Shown: positions 49,958-58,815 of the stretch, one piece after another
Position numbering within the stretch: the stretch's first letter is position 1
Layout of the letters: each line of letters starts with the position of its first letter
Origin: Nonomuraea guangzhouensis
GTDB taxonomy: Bacteria; Actinomycetota; Actinomycetes; Streptosporangiales; Streptosporangiaceae
Reading direction: 5' to 3'
DNA: 64,000 nt
NCBI RefSeq assembly: GCF_019396345.1
Contig: NZ_JAHKRM010000022.1
Location: 124,001 to 188,000 of the forward strand
Position numbers and translations under genes: made by a program
Notes under the pieces: model-generated
Told to the model about the DNA's origin: nothing
The model's database searches: none
What the model saw: only the letters and a program-made list of their open reading frames with translations

Positions 49958-50959
49958 TCAGGAGGGGACCGTCGCCGGTGCGGTGAGTGCCTGCGCGGGT
50001 TGGGTGACGGCCAGCTTGCGGGCCAGGCGCAGCCGGTACGCGTCCAGCACCACGGCGACCAGGATCACCAGCCCGGTGATGATCTGCCGTTCGAAGTCGG
50101 AGACACCCATGAGCAGCAGCCCGTTGGTGAGCACGCCGAGCAGACATGCCCCGAGGAACGTACCGACCATGGAGCCGCGCCCGCCCAGCAGGCTGGCTCC
50201 GCCGATGACCACGGCGGCGATCGCGTTGAGCTCGTAGCCCTGGCCCAGGATAGGGCTGGCGATGTTGAGCCTGGCCATGTACAGGATGGCCGCGATGCCC
50301 ACGGCGAATCCGGCGATCATGAAGGCGGCGATCTTGATGCGGGAGGTCTTGTGGCCGGACAGGCGGACGGCTTCCTCGTTGTTGCCGGTGGCGTAGATCA
50401 GCCGCCCGAAGACGGTGCGCGACAGCACGAACCAGCCGACCCCTGCCAGCAGCAGCGCCACCCAGAACACCGCGGGGATGCCCAGGAGCGTGAGGGTGCC
50501 GAAGTCGTTGAGCGCGGCGGGCAGGTTGTAGATGGTGGCCGCGTTGGTGTAGCGCTCGGCGCCACCGCGCGCGATGTTGAGCATGGCCAGGGTGACGATG
50601 AACGACGGCACCCGCCACTGTTCTGACACGAACCCGTTGACCCAGCCGACCACGCCGCCGACGAGCACGCTCACCAGGATCGCGCCGACCAGCACCACGG
50701 CGGAGCCGGATCCGGCCATCATGGTGCCCGACACGACCGCGCACAGCGCCATCGCCGAGCCGACCGACAGGTCGATGCCGCCGACCAGGATCACGAACGT
50801 CATGCCCACGGCGAGCACGGTGTTCAGGGTGATCTGGGTCATGATGTTGCGCAGGTTCTGCTCGGTCGCGAAGTTCGGCGCGGCGATGACGAAGAAGCCC
50901 GCGAGCAGCACCAGGGCGACGCCGATGCCGGCCTCGCCGAGCACGAGCCTTTTGATCAC
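49958..50959 (-). CDS. rbsC: Ribose-type ABC transporter permease
   Basis: Permease of 333 aa with about ten membrane segments. Family marks: QITLNTVLAVGMTFVILVGGIDLSVGSAMAL in the first half and AVVIGGASLLGGRGSMVGTFLGACLLGVLTNGLLLMGV, the segment that contacts the ATPase. It forms the channel for a pentose with two copies of RbsA as motor. The ATG overlaps the rbsA stop by 4 bp. It is the last gene of the operon and is followed by a strong terminator hairpin within 6 bp of its stop. Confidence 0.93.
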   Translation of the reverse strand: MIKRLVLGEAGIGVALVLLAGFFVIAAPNFATEQNLRNIMTQITLNTVLAVGMTFVILVGGIDLSVGSAMALCAVVSGTMMAGSGSAVVLVGAILVSVLVGGVVGWVNGFVSEQWRVPSFIVTLAMLNIARGGAERYTNAATIYNLPAALNDFGTLTLLGIPAVFWVALLLAGVGWFVLSRTVFGRLIYATGNNEEAVRLSGHKTSRIKIAAFMIAGFAVGIAAILYMARLNIASPILGQGYELNAIAAVVIGGASLLGGRGSMVGTFLGACLLGVLTNGLLLMGVSDFERQIITGLVILVAVVLDAYRLRLARKLAVTQPAQALTAPATVPS

Positions 50960-52443
50960 TGTGTTTCACCGTTCTTGAGGTAGCCCGAGTAGGCCAGCGT
51001 GAGGATGTGCTCGGCGTCGAAGTCCGCCCGGGCGACCTCGCCGGCGATCTTGCCGCGGGAGAAGACCAGGACGCGGTCGCAGATGCCCATCAGCTCCGGC
51101 AGGTCCGAGGAGACGACGAGCAGGGCCTTGCCTTCCGCGGCCAGACCGAGCAGCAGCTCGTGGATCTCGTACTTGGCGCCGACGTCGATGCCGCGGGTGG
51201 GCTCGTCCACGATCAGGATGTCGGATCCGGCGTTGAGCCACTTGGCCAGCACGACCTTCTGCTGGTTGCCGCCCGACAGGGTGCGCACGTGCTGGTCGAC
51301 GCCCGCGGAACGCAGGTGCAGGCGCCGCCCGAGGCCCTCGGCGAGCGAGCGTTCCTGGCCGAAGCGCACCAGGAATCCGCGCAGCTTGGCGAGCGTGACG
51401 TTGGCGCTGATCGGCAGGTCGAGGACCAGGCCCTGCGACTTGCGGTCCTCGGTGAGCAGGCTGATGCCGTGCCGTACCGCGTCCTGAGGGTGCCGGATGC
51501 GCACCTTCTTGCCGTACAGCTCGATATTTTCCGACAAGGCGGGGTCGGCGCCGAAGATCGCGCGCATCGCCTCGGTACGGCCGGAGCCGACCAGCCCGGC
51601 GAGGCCCACGACCTCGCCGCGCCGTACCGAGAACGAGAGCGGCCCTTCGAAGCCCGCGACCTTGAGATCGCGCACCTTCAGCGCCACCTCGCCCAGCGCC
51701 GTCGGTGGCTTGGCCGGGTACTCCTGCGCCAGGTCGCGCCCCACCATCAACCTGACCAGGTCGGGCGCGGTCACGCCGGCCATCTCGCGGGTCTCGATGC
51801 TGCGCCCGTTGCGCAGCACGGTGACCCGGTCGGCCAGCTCCAGCACCTCCTGCAGGTGGTGGGAGATGTAGACGATGGCCACCCCGCGCTCGCGCAACGT
51901 CCGCAGGATGCCGAACAGGCGTCCCGCCTCGCGCGAGGTGAGCGTGGCGGTCGGCTCGTCCATGATCAGCAGTCTGCAGTCGGTGGAGATCGCCTTCGCG
52001 ATCTCCACCAGCTGCATCTGTGCGATGCCGAGCCGCTCGACCAGGGTGTCGGGCGAGACGTCCAGCCCGATCTCGGCCAGCAGCCGCTCGGCGTCCGCGC
52101 GCAGCCGCTTCCTGTCGACGACGCCCGCGGTGCGCGGCAGCGCGCGCAGGAACAGGTTCTCCGCCACGGTGAGGTACGGCAGCAGCGCCAGCTCCTGGTG
52201 GACCACCGAGATCCCGGCGGCCAGACCGTCGGCCGCACTGGCAGGGGTGTACGGCGCGCCGTCGAAGGTCATCGTGCCGCTGTCCGGCGCGTGGATCCCG
52301 GCCAGGGCCTTGACCAGCGTGGACTTGCCCGCGCCGTTCTCCCCCACGAGGGCGTGGATCTCGCCCGCGCGGATGTCAAGGTCGACCCCGTCGAGCGCCA
52401 TCACACCAGGGAAGCGCTTGACGAGGCCGGTGACGGTCATCAT
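50956..52443 (-). CDS. rbsA: Ribose-type ABC transporter ATPase (tandem ATP-binding domains)
   Basis: Tandem ATPase of 495 aa. The first domain has Walker A GENGAGKSTL (about residues 35-44), signature region IAQMQLVEIAKAI and Walker B LLIMDEPTATL. The second has the degenerate loop GLVGSGRTEAMR usual for this family, signature LSGGNQQKVVLAKWL and LIVDEPTRGIDVG. It powers uptake of the sugar delivered by RbsB through RbsC. Its first ATG overlaps the rbsB stop (ATGA); a second ATG follows at once. The long open frame upstream is antisense-like shadow of rbsB. Confidence 0.95.
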   Translation of the reverse strand: MMTVTGLVKRFPGVMALDGVDLDIRAGEIHALVGENGAGKSTLVKALAGIHAPDSGTMTFDGAPYTPASAADGLAAGISVVHQELALLPYLTVAENLFLRALPRTAGVVDRKRLRADAERLLAEIGLDVSPDTLVERLGIAQMQLVEIAKAISTDCRLLIMDEPTATLTSREAGRLFGILRTLRERGVAIVYISHHLQEVLELADRVTVLRNGRSIETREMAGVTAPDLVRLMVGRDLAQEYPAKPPTALGEVALKVRDLKVAGFEGPLSFSVRRGEVVGLAGLVGSGRTEAMRAIFGADPALSENIELYGKKVRIRHPQDAVRHGISLLTEDRKSQGLVLDLPISANVTLAKLRGFLVRFGQERSLAEGLGRRLHLRSAGVDQHVRTLSGGNQQKVVLAKWLNAGSDILIVDEPTRGIDVGAKYEIHELLLGLAAEGKALLVVSSDLPELMGICDRVLVFSRGKIAGEVARADFDAEHILTLAYSGYLKNGETQ

Positions 52444-53408
52444 CCGACGTTGTCCTTGGTGATGAGCTTGATCTCGGTCTTCTGCCAGCCGCTGAAGTTC
52501 TCGCCGGCGATCATCTTCATGGCGTAGTCGATGCCGTTGGAGGCCTGCTGCGCCCCGTACTGGTCCAGGGTGGACACGACGCTGCCGTCCTTGACGTACT
52601 GGGCGATGGCCGGGATGTTGTCGAACGCGGCGACCTTGATCTGGCCCTTCTTGCCCTGCTCCTCGATCGCCTTCAGCGCACCGAGCGCCATGTTGTCGTT
52701 GCCGGCCAGCACGCCCTTGATGTTCGGGTGCCCGGTGAGCATGTTGCCGAAGACGGTGTGCGCCTCGTCGGTCTCCCAGTGCGCGGTCTTGGAGTCGACG
52801 AGCTTGAGCCCGCCCGCCTTGATCGCGTCCTCGAAGCCGGCCTTGCGCTGGGCGGCGTTGGCCGCGCCGGGGTTGCCCTCCAGGATGACGACCTCGGCGT
52901 CCTTGCCGAGGGCCTTGACCAGCTCCATGCCCGACTGCTTGGCACCCTCGCGGTTGTCGGGGCCGACGAAGGGCACCTTGTCGCCGATGCCGGCGGCCTT
53001 CATCGCGCCCTCGTCGAGCTGGACGTCGATGTTGACGACCTTCACGCCCGCGTCGACGGCGCGCTTGATCGGCGCGACCAGCGCGCGCGAGTCGGCGGGG
53101 GCGATCACGACCGCCTTGGCCTGCTGGGTGACGCACTTCTCGACGGCGGCGACCTGGTTGTCGATGTCGGTCTCGTTCTGGATGCCGACCACGCTGAGCG
53201 TGAGGTCGCCGCGCTTGGCGGCGTGCTCCTCGGCGCCCTTCTGCATCTGCTGGAAGAACTCGTTGGCCAGCGACTTCATCACCAGGCAGACGCCCGGCTT
53301 CTCACCGGGCTTGGCGGCGGTGGCGGGCGCGGCGGTGGTGCCGCCCTCCTTGCCGCAGGCGGTCAGCGCGAGGGCCAGACCGGCCACGACGACGATCTTC
53401 TTGTTCAT
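52440..53408 (-). CDS. rbsB: Ribose-type ABC transporter substrate-binding lipoprotein
   Basis: Periplasmic-binding-type lipoprotein of 322 aa. The signal ends at lipobox LTAC, with lipidation at Cys18. The mature protein shows the sugar-binding fold of the RbsB/peripla_BP_4 family: VCLVMKSLANEFFQQMQKGAEEHA, AVVIAPADSRALV, VLAGNDNMALGALKAI and ITKDNVG at the end. AAGGAG lies about 9 nt before the ATG. In the operon it directly precedes rbsA. Confidence 0.94.
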   Translation of the reverse strand: MNKKIVVVAGLALALTACGKEGGTTAAPATAAKPGEKPGVCLVMKSLANEFFQQMQKGAEEHAAKRGDLTLSVVGIQNETDIDNQVAAVEKCVTQQAKAVVIAPADSRALVAPIKRAVDAGVKVVNIDVQLDEGAMKAAGIGDKVPFVGPDNREGAKQSGMELVKALGKDAEVVILEGNPGAANAAQRKAGFEDAIKAGGLKLVDSKTAHWETDEAHTVFGNMLTGHPNIKGVLAGNDNMALGALKAIEEQGKKGQIKVAAFDNIPAIAQYVKDGSVVSTLDQYGAQQASNGIDYAMKMIAGENFSGWQKTEIKLITKDNVG

Positions 53409-53422
53409 GTGGTGTTTCTCCT

Positions 53423-53794
53423 TCAGAAGGGAACGCCCGCTTGGAGGACGACGTTCGCGTACGGCGTCGCCTCGCCGGTCCGCACGACTGCGCGGGCCCG
53501 GCCGGTGAGCTCTTTGAGACGGGTGTGAGGAATGCGTTCTGTTCTTGTCAGTACGCCGTCGAGGAAGCCGGGCGGCGACTCCTCGGCGACGTAGGCGGTC
53601 TCGACGACGAGCTCGCCGAGCACCGCTTCCAGTACGGGCAGGAAGGCAGGCTCGCCCCTGCGCCAGACGAGGTCGACCGTCTCGACGCCGGGCGGGACGG
53701 GCAGGCCGGGGTCGGCCACCACGATGAGGTCGGTGTGTCCCGCCGCGGACAGGATGTGCAGCAGGCGGGGATGCCAGAGGCCGTCATGACGCAT
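53423..53794 (-). CDS. rbsD: D-ribose pyranase
   Basis: RbsD/FucU-type mutarotase of 123 aa. It interconverts pyranose and furanose forms so that ribokinase receives its substrate. The catalytic His lies in LLHILSAAGHTDLIVVADPGLPVP (His near residue 20), followed by ETAYVAEES and the C-terminal TGEATPYANVVLQAGVPF with the conserved Tyr/Asn. Overlaps the rbsK stop by 11 bp and precedes rbsB by 14 bp. Confidence 0.93.
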   Translation of the reverse strand: MRHDGLWHPRLLHILSAAGHTDLIVVADPGLPVPPGVETVDLVWRRGEPAFLPVLEAVLGELVVETAYVAEESPPGFLDGVLTRTERIPHTRLKELTGRARAVVRTGEATPYANVVLQAGVPF

Positions 53795-54668
53795 GGGCGA
53801 ACAGCCTTTCCACCTGGTCGCCGGTGGGCATGGCGGTCTGGGCCCCGTGGCCGGTGGTGGCCAGCGCGCCGGCCGCGCAGGCCCGCCGTACCGCCTGGGC
53901 GAGGGGCAGGCCGGCCGCGTGGGCGAGCGCGAGTTGCGCGCAGAAGGTGTCCCCCGCGCCGACCGCGTCCACCGCGTGCACCGGGAAGGAGGGCACCTGG
54001 CAGACGCCGGAGGCGTCCTGGCCGCGCGCCCCGTGCTCGCCCAGCGTCACCACCGCGGCGCGCGGCCCGAGCGCGAGCAGCGCGGCGGGGTCGGTGCCGC
54101 CGCCGCACAGGGCGGCGGCCTCACCCTCGTTGACGATCAGTAGGTCCACCTGGGTGAGCAGCTCTTCAAGACCCTGCGTGTACGGCGCGGCGTTGAGGAT
54201 CACCGGCACGCCGTGGGCCCTGGCCTGCCGGGCGGCGGCGAGGCAGGCGGCCACCGGGATCTCCAGCTGCAGCAGGAGCGCGTCGGCGCCGGTGAGGTCG
54301 AGGTCGGTGAGGCGGAGCAGGCCGTTGGCGCCACTGGCGACAGTGATCATGTTCTCGCCGCCGTCCTCGACGACGATCATCGCCAGCCCGGTGGCGGCGG
54401 GCACCTGCCGTACGCCTGAGACGTCCACGCCCTCGCGCGCCACGGCGGCGAGCAGCTCGCCGCCCAGCGCGTCGTCGCCGACCTGGCCCACCAGGCGAAC
54501 CCGCGCGCCCAGCCGGGCGGCGGCCACCGCCTGGTTGGCGCCCTTGCCTCCGGCGGCCCGCACCGCGGCGGCGCCCGCGACCGTCTCGCCCCGGCCGGGC
54601 AGGCGCGTCACCGGGACCGTGAGATCCATGTTGAGGCTGCCGACGACGACCAGCTCCAGCTCACGCAT
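53784..54668 (-). CDS. rbsK: Ribokinase
   Basis: PfkB-family ribokinase of 294 aa. N-terminal sugar-binding VVGSLNMDLTVPVTRLPGRGETV and GGKGANQAVAAARLG, then LILN..LEELL-type segments, and the C-terminal anion hole/catalytic Asp in VDAVGAGDTFCAQLALA. It phosphorylates ribose at O5 with ATP. The ATG at 54668 overlaps the regulator stop by 8 bp; the frame extends 11 codons further without support. Confidence 0.94.
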   Translation of the reverse strand: MRELELVVVGSLNMDLTVPVTRLPGRGETVAGAAAVRAAGGKGANQAVAAARLGARVRLVGQVGDDALGGELLAAVAREGVDVSGVRQVPAATGLAMIVVEDGGENMITVASGANGLLRLTDLDLTGADALLLQLEIPVAACLAAARQARAHGVPVILNAAPYTQGLEELLTQVDLLIVNEGEAAALCGGGTDPAALLALGPRAAVVTLGEHGARGQDASGVCQVPSFPVHAVDAVGAGDTFCAQLALAHAAGLPLAQAVRRACAAGALATTGHGAQTAMPTGDQVERLFAHAS

Positions 54669-55686
54669 CGTCGACCCCGCCGACCGGGTCGGGGCAGCCA
54701 CAGGAGCCGCGCCTGATCAGCGTGGCGGACAGGACGACACGCTCGCCTCCCGACGCGTCACCGATCTGTGCCGCCAGCAGCTCCACCGCGCGCCTGCCCA
54801 GTACCTCGATCGGCTGGCGCATGGTGGTGAGCGCGGGCACGGTGTAGGAGGAGGCGGCGATGCCGTCGAACGAGCAGAGCGCGACGTCGCCGGGCACGCT
54901 CAGCCCCAGCTCGGCGGCGGCGCGTATGACGCCGATCGCCTGCTCGTCGCTGGTCACGAAGAGCGCGGTGGGCCGGCCCTCCTGTGACAGGAGCTGGTGG
55001 CCGCCGAGGTAGCCGTGCCGCCGCCCGAACGGGCCGTGGACCAGCGGCATCGAAGCCGGGTCGAGGCCCGCTTCGGTCAGCGCCCGCGACCAGCCGGCGA
55101 CACGGTCGACGGTCGGATGGATGTTCTTCGGCCCCGCCACGCAGCCGATACGCCGCTGACCGTGCGCGAGCAGGTGGCCGGTCGCCTCGTACGCGCCGCC
55201 CTCGTTGTCGAGAAGCAGGTGGCTTGCCGGGGTTTCGTCGAGCTCGCGGTCGAGCACGATGCACGGCACCTTGGAAGCGGCGAGCTGGGACCGCCAGGCG
55301 TGCGGGCCGTGGGCAGGAATCAGGATCAACCCATCCACCTGGCGGTCGATCAGGGTCCGCACGTAGGCGGCCTCGCGATCGTCGTCGTCCATCGCGTTGC
55401 CGAGCAGCAGCGTCAGGCCGTGCTCGAAGGCGACGTCCTCGATCTCGCGGGCCAGCTCGGCGAAGAAGGGGTTGGCGTTGTCGGGGACGACAAGCCCGAT
55501 CGTGTGCGTACGGCTGGTGCGCAACGAGCGTGCGACGACGTTCGGCCGGTAGCCGAGCTCGTCGATCGCGCGCAGCACCCGTTCGCGGGTGTGCGGCGCG
55601 ACATTTCTCGGCCCGTTGTTGAGCACGTAGCTGACGACGGCGTCTGAGGTGCCGGCCAGCCGCGCCACATCGCGGCGTGTGACCAC
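54661..55686 (-). CDS. rbsR: LacI-family ribose repressor
   Basis: LacI/PurR-type regulator of 341 aa. The HTH is TRRDVARLAGTSDAVVSYVLNNGPRNVAPHTRERVLRAIDELGYRPN with hinge VVARSLRTSRT; the ligand domain has the periplasmic-binding fold (IGLVVPDNANPFFAELAREIE, FVTSDEQAIGVIRAAAELG, FDGIAAS). It is the first gene of the rbs operon, so it represses itself with the transport and kinase genes. The GTG start lies 9 bp inside a long inverted repeat that probably holds its operator. Confidence 0.92.
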   Translation of the reverse strand: MVTRRDVARLAGTSDAVVSYVLNNGPRNVAPHTRERVLRAIDELGYRPNVVARSLRTSRTHTIGLVVPDNANPFFAELAREIEDVAFEHGLTLLLGNAMDDDDREAAYVRTLIDRQVDGLILIPAHGPHAWRSQLAASKVPCIVLDRELDETPASHLLLDNEGGAYEATGHLLAHGQRRIGCVAGPKNIHPTVDRVAGWSRALTEAGLDPASMPLVHGPFGRRHGYLGGHQLLSQEGRPTALFVTSDEQAIGVIRAAAELGLSVPGDVALCSFDGIAASSYTVPALTTMRQPIEVLGRRAVELLAAQIGDASGGERVVLSATLIRRGSCGCPDPVGGVDDA

Positions 55687-55695
55687 TACGCAAAT

Positions 55696-55760
55696 CCCAT
55701 CTACTCGTGTTGCTGCAGTATTCGGTCAGGACTTCCGCAGTAGCAACACGAGTTGATGGG
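55696..55760. promoter_or_regulatory. Long inverted repeat before rbsR, likely operator region
   Basis: Arms of 19 bp with one mismatch: CCCATCTACTCGTGTTGCT (55696-55714) and AGCAACACGAGTTGATGGG (55742-55760), separated by 27 bp. Two oppositely oriented copies of one site at this distance could allow two RbsR dimers to bind or loop. It could instead fold as an RNA hairpin if transcribed. Confidence 0.6.
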
Positions 55761-56114
55761 ACGTTATGAAGGTGTTATCGCAGGGTTTCAGGACGATCAC
55801 GAAGAGTGGCCTGAGGTTGTGCGCCGCCTGCCGATGTCGCACATCGCATCCTGTCCCGTACGGCAGCGCGCGGAGTCCGCGCAGGTCAGGCGGTTTCGGG
55901 GCCTGCGGGGTGGGCGCGGGGCTCCGTGATCGCGGGTCACGTCGGGCCACGCTCACCGCTCTCGTTACGGTCGGCACCGGGCAGGAACCGTGCCGCCTTG
56001 AACGTCTGTTATCCGGCGACCGTGGGGGCGCTGCTCCAGGACCCGTACGGGATCACCGTCGGCGCGCGTGAAAAGCAGATGCCGGCGGCGGGATAGATCG
56101 CTACCCTCCCGGGG
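55761..56114. other. 354-bp region with only doubtful short ORFs
   Basis: No gene is supported. A 101-codon frame from 55766 is Arg-rich and lacks family features. A better-looking 56-codon frame from a GTG (55926-56096) ends in CYPATVGALLQDPYGITVGA and AREKQMPAAG, which reads like real C-terminal coding sequence, possibly a decayed gene tail. No ribosome site supports either. Confidence 0.35.
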
Positions 56115-56663
56115 GTGGAGCTTCGAGAAGAGCGGCCGGGCGACGCGGGCGCCGTGCGTCACGTCCATCTGCGAGCCTTCGGCGACCACGGCGGAATGGT
56201 GGCCGACCTGGTCGACACCCTGCGCCACGGCATCCGCTCCAGTGGAGGGTGCGCGCTCGTGGCCGAGGTCGCCGGACAGGTCGTCGGGCATGTCATGTTC
56301 ACCCGCAGCCTGCTCGACGCCCCGCGGCGGCTGATCGACGTACAGGTGCTCAGCCCGCTGGGCGTGCTGCCCGAGCACCACCGGCAGGGCATCGGCTCGG
56401 CCCTGGTCCGCGCCGGGCTCGCGACTCTCGCCGAAGGAGAGAGCCCCCTCGTCTTCCTGGAAGGCGACCCCGGCTACTACTCCCGCTTCGGGTTCGCCCC
56501 GGGGGCTGAGCTGGGCTTCCGCAAGCCGTCCCTGCGCATACCCGACGCCGCGTTCCAGGTGATCAGGCTTCCGGCGTACGAGCCGTGGATGACGGGGACG
56601 CTGGTCTACTCCGAGCCGTTCTGGCGTCACGACGCCGTCGGGCTCCGCGACCTCGACGCCTGA
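56115..56663 (+). CDS. GNAT-family N-acetyltransferase
   Basis: Acetyltransferase of 182 aa. The acetyl-CoA pyrophosphate loop is VLPEHHRQGIGSALVRAGL (motif A, near residues 85-103), preceded by strand LSPLGV and followed by FLEGDPGYYSRFGF with the motif-B tyrosine. This is the YhbS-like branch. The acceptor is unknown. The GTG start lies about 19 bp after the end of the doubtful short ORF. It is a single gene. Confidence 0.88.
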   Translation: MELREERPGDAGAVRHVHLRAFGDHGGMVADLVDTLRHGIRSSGGCALVAEVAGQVVGHVMFTRSLLDAPRRLIDVQVLSPLGVLPEHHRQGIGSALVRAGLATLAEGESPLVFLEGDPGYYSRFGFAPGAELGFRKPSLRIPDAAFQVIRLPAYEPWMTGTLVYSEPFWRHDAVGLRDLDA

Positions 56664-56881
56664 CGACGCACCTCCACGACCGGCCTTTCAGACATCATCG
56701 CTCTCCCGATTCGACGGCGAGATCAGCGGCCATCCTGGACTAAATATCGCATATCAAGTTATTTCAGGCTATAACTCCGTCCGCGATCTTTATTCGAACC
56801 GCAGCAACCATTGCACCTTTGTGACCTATTCGCTGTCGGGCGCCGACTCCAAGTGCTATCAAGGATCCTTGGAGGCCAATG
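56664..56881 (+). promoter_or_regulatory. AT-rich promoter region of the Tco/CHAT cassette
   Basis: This 218-bp stretch is clearly richer in A and T than the flanks. It holds an inverted repeat AGTTAT-8-ATAACT (56757-56762 and 56771-56776) overlapping a TATAAC box that could be the -10 element. GGAGG at 56871-56875 is the ribosome site for the first gene. Confidence 0.4.
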
Positions 56882-57211
56882 ATGGAGCGACTCGTCGAGT
56901 TTCAGTTGGACGGCGGAGAGAAGCTACTCGTGGAAGTCCACGACCTGCCCGCATCCGATGGTTCAGCAAAACGCGGATGGGGCTCACGTCCCACGGCACA
57001 AGAGGCTGATCGCAGTTTCGAGCAAGCCGTCGAGCGCATAAGCCCAGCCGCCCAAACCATGATAAATCGCCTCCGACTCCTCCCGGACGCGCCCGATGAG
57101 ATCAACGTCGAGTTCGGACTGGGACTGAGCGCGGAGGCCGGCGCCTTCATCGCGAAGACGAGCGGTTCGGCCAATTTCAAGATCTCGTTGACTTGGCATC
57201 GAAGTGAATAA
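56882..57211 (+). CDS. CU044_2847 family (trypsin-co-occurring domain) protein
   Basis: Protein of 109 aa recognised by its C-terminal family pattern INVEFGLGLSAEAGAFIAKTSGSANFKISLTWHR and by the N-terminal strand LVEFQLDGGEKLLVEVHDL. It is soluble and small, with a helix (SFEQAVERISPAAQTMINRL) in the middle. Members are found as genomic partners of trypsin-like or CHAT proteases and other effectors in conflict-type systems; the molecular role is unknown, perhaps an adaptor or inhibitor. The second of two adjacent ATGs has GGAGG at 6-nt spacing. It overlaps the CHAT gene by 8 bp, so the two are coupled. Base composition is lower in GC than neighbouring genes. Confidence 0.85.
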   Translation: MERLVEFQLDGGEKLLVEVHDLPASDGSAKRGWGSRPTAQEADRSFEQAVERISPAAQTMINRLRLLPDAPDEINVEFGLGLSAEAGAFIAKTSGSANFKISLTWHRSE

Positions 57212-58670
57212 GAACACCTACAAGAATTTCGACATCCTCATCGAACGATACGGCGACTCCTACCGCGCCAGAGTGCTGGACTCACCCAGCGGTCAGGGCG
57301 CCGCACATATTTTTCGACTTCCCTTCACCGACGAACAGCTGGAGATACTACTTCTCAGAATAGGACGTCGCCGCGGAATGCGCGGGGCCCCGCCCTCATC
57401 AAACGTAGCCGCAATCGAATTCGGTGGCAGCCTCTACTCCGCGGTTTTCCAGGAGCAGGTCCGAGCACACCTCCTCATGAGCCTGCAGAGCACAGAAGAA
57501 GAGCAGTCCGGGTTGCGCATCAGGATACGCCTGTCAAACTGTCCGGAGCTTGCCGATCTCCCTTGGGAGTATCTGTACGACTCCGAGCGACGCCGCTTCA
57601 TCTGCTTGTCGACAAGAACTCCCATGGTGCGATTTCTGGAGCTTCCCGAGCCTAGTCGTGTTCTCTCGGTCACCGGGCCGCTCAGGATGCTCGTGGTCAT
57701 CTCCAATCCGAACGAACCTGACTTCGACGAACTCGATGTAGAACGAGAGTGGGCAAATCTTGAGGAGGCATTGAGCGCCGTCGTGGAGTCAGGCCACGTC
57801 GAAATCGATCGACTCGATCCGCCAACCCTCAGCCGCTTGGATGCCCAGCTACGCCACCGCGACTACCATATTCTCCATTTCATTGGACATGGCCGGTTCA
57901 GCCCGCAGGTCGGCTACGGCGAGCTTCTCTTCGAAGATGACAGTCATCGTGGCCTGCCGGTGGGAGCAGCCCAGCTGGCCACCCTCCTCCACGACCACGG
58001 CTCTCTCCGCCTTGCCCTGCTCAACGCCTGTGAAGGCGCTCGCACGGGCCATGTCGACCCTCTGGCAGGCGTAGCCCAGACGCTCGTACAACAACGTATC
58101 CCAGCGGTAGTGGCCATGCAGTTCGAGATCAGCGACCACGCGGCGATCGCCTTCTCCAAGGTTTTCTACGAGATGCTCGCCGTTGGCGATCCCATTGATA
58201 CGTGCATCGCCCATGCTCGACGAGCTATATACGCGATTCCCAATCCCGTGGAATGGGCAACACCTGTTCTGTATCTTCGCGCGGGCGACGGTCAGGTCTT
58301 CGACGTATCTTCCGCTCCAGAGCGGATACATTCCGATGCCCCACCTCGCAAAGCACCAGCGGCAGAGAGCCCTTGGCGTGCCACCGTATCCACGGAGAAG
58401 CGAAGTTCGATGGTACGGGCTACGATCATCAACGTGACGCTGACGAGCGAGTCACACATCATTGTGGTCAGGTGGGGCTGGTCAGACAGTCTTGAGGTTG
58501 ATGGTCGCATCATCACAAAATCCATGAACGATCTGAATGGCGACCATACGTTCGTGCTGACCGATGGCGATCGAAGATTGGCTGCGGAGCTGACTATCAA
58601 GTCGAAGGGGATGCGATACATTGTCCAATCCCTGGTAATCGATGGCCAAAGCCTGTCCTGGTCGGATTGA
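57204..58670 (+). CDS. CHAT-domain (caspase-like) protease
   Basis: Protein of 488 aa. Residues about 70-370 form a CHAT domain: LADLPWEYLYD (residues 117-126), VVISNPNEPDFDELDVEREW, the catalytic His region HILHFIGHGRF (H229) and catalytic Cys region LALLNACEGAR (C276), with the terminal VEWATPVLYLRAGDGQVF. Both catalytic residues are intact. The N-terminal ~70 residues and the C-terminal ~90 (VRATIINVTLTSESHIIVVRWG, EVDGRII, TFVLTDGDRRLAAELTI) are beta-rich with no recognised domain; they may sense or bind partners. GTG start within the preceding gene. Codons such as ATA, AGA and CTT are commoner here than in neighbours, suggesting transfer. Confidence 0.93.
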   Translation: MNKNTYKNFDILIERYGDSYRARVLDSPSGQGAAHIFRLPFTDEQLEILLLRIGRRRGMRGAPPSSNVAAIEFGGSLYSAVFQEQVRAHLLMSLQSTEEEQSGLRIRIRLSNCPELADLPWEYLYDSERRRFICLSTRTPMVRFLELPEPSRVLSVTGPLRMLVVISNPNEPDFDELDVEREWANLEEALSAVVESGHVEIDRLDPPTLSRLDAQLRHRDYHILHFIGHGRFSPQVGYGELLFEDDSHRGLPVGAAQLATLLHDHGSLRLALLNACEGARTGHVDPLAGVAQTLVQQRIPAVVAMQFEISDHAAIAFSKVFYEMLAVGDPIDTCIAHARRAIYAIPNPVEWATPVLYLRAGDGQVFDVSSAPERIHSDAPPRKAPAAESPWRATVSTEKRSSMVRATIINVTLTSESHIIVVRWGWSDSLEVDGRIITKSMNDLNGDHTFVLTDGDRRLAAELTIKSKGMRYIVQSLVIDGQSLSWSD

Positions 58671-58815
58671 GGGGCGTGCCTTGAGGCATAGGTGAGGGAC
58701 CAGAGTGCAACCCGTGGCGCCTGGGATGTCCGCCTCCGAACCACTTGAAGGTGGGAGAAGGAGGAGAACTAGACTTGGTCTTGTCCCCCCTGCCGATGGG
58801 TTATGGGGAGGGGGC

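Noticed and set aside
52444-53136. Upstream extension of the rbsA frame
   Set aside because: Overlaps rbsB in another frame; Arg/Gly-rich; the coupled ATG at 52443 is the start.
55696-55760. Mirrored 19-bp arms as insertion-sequence ends
   Set aside because: Only 27 bp lie between the arms and no transposase is present; position before rbsR fits an operator better.
55766-56071. 101-codon frame after the rbsR inverted repeat
   Set aside because: Arg-rich, no domain, no convincing ribosome site; mentioned only as a doubtful ORF.
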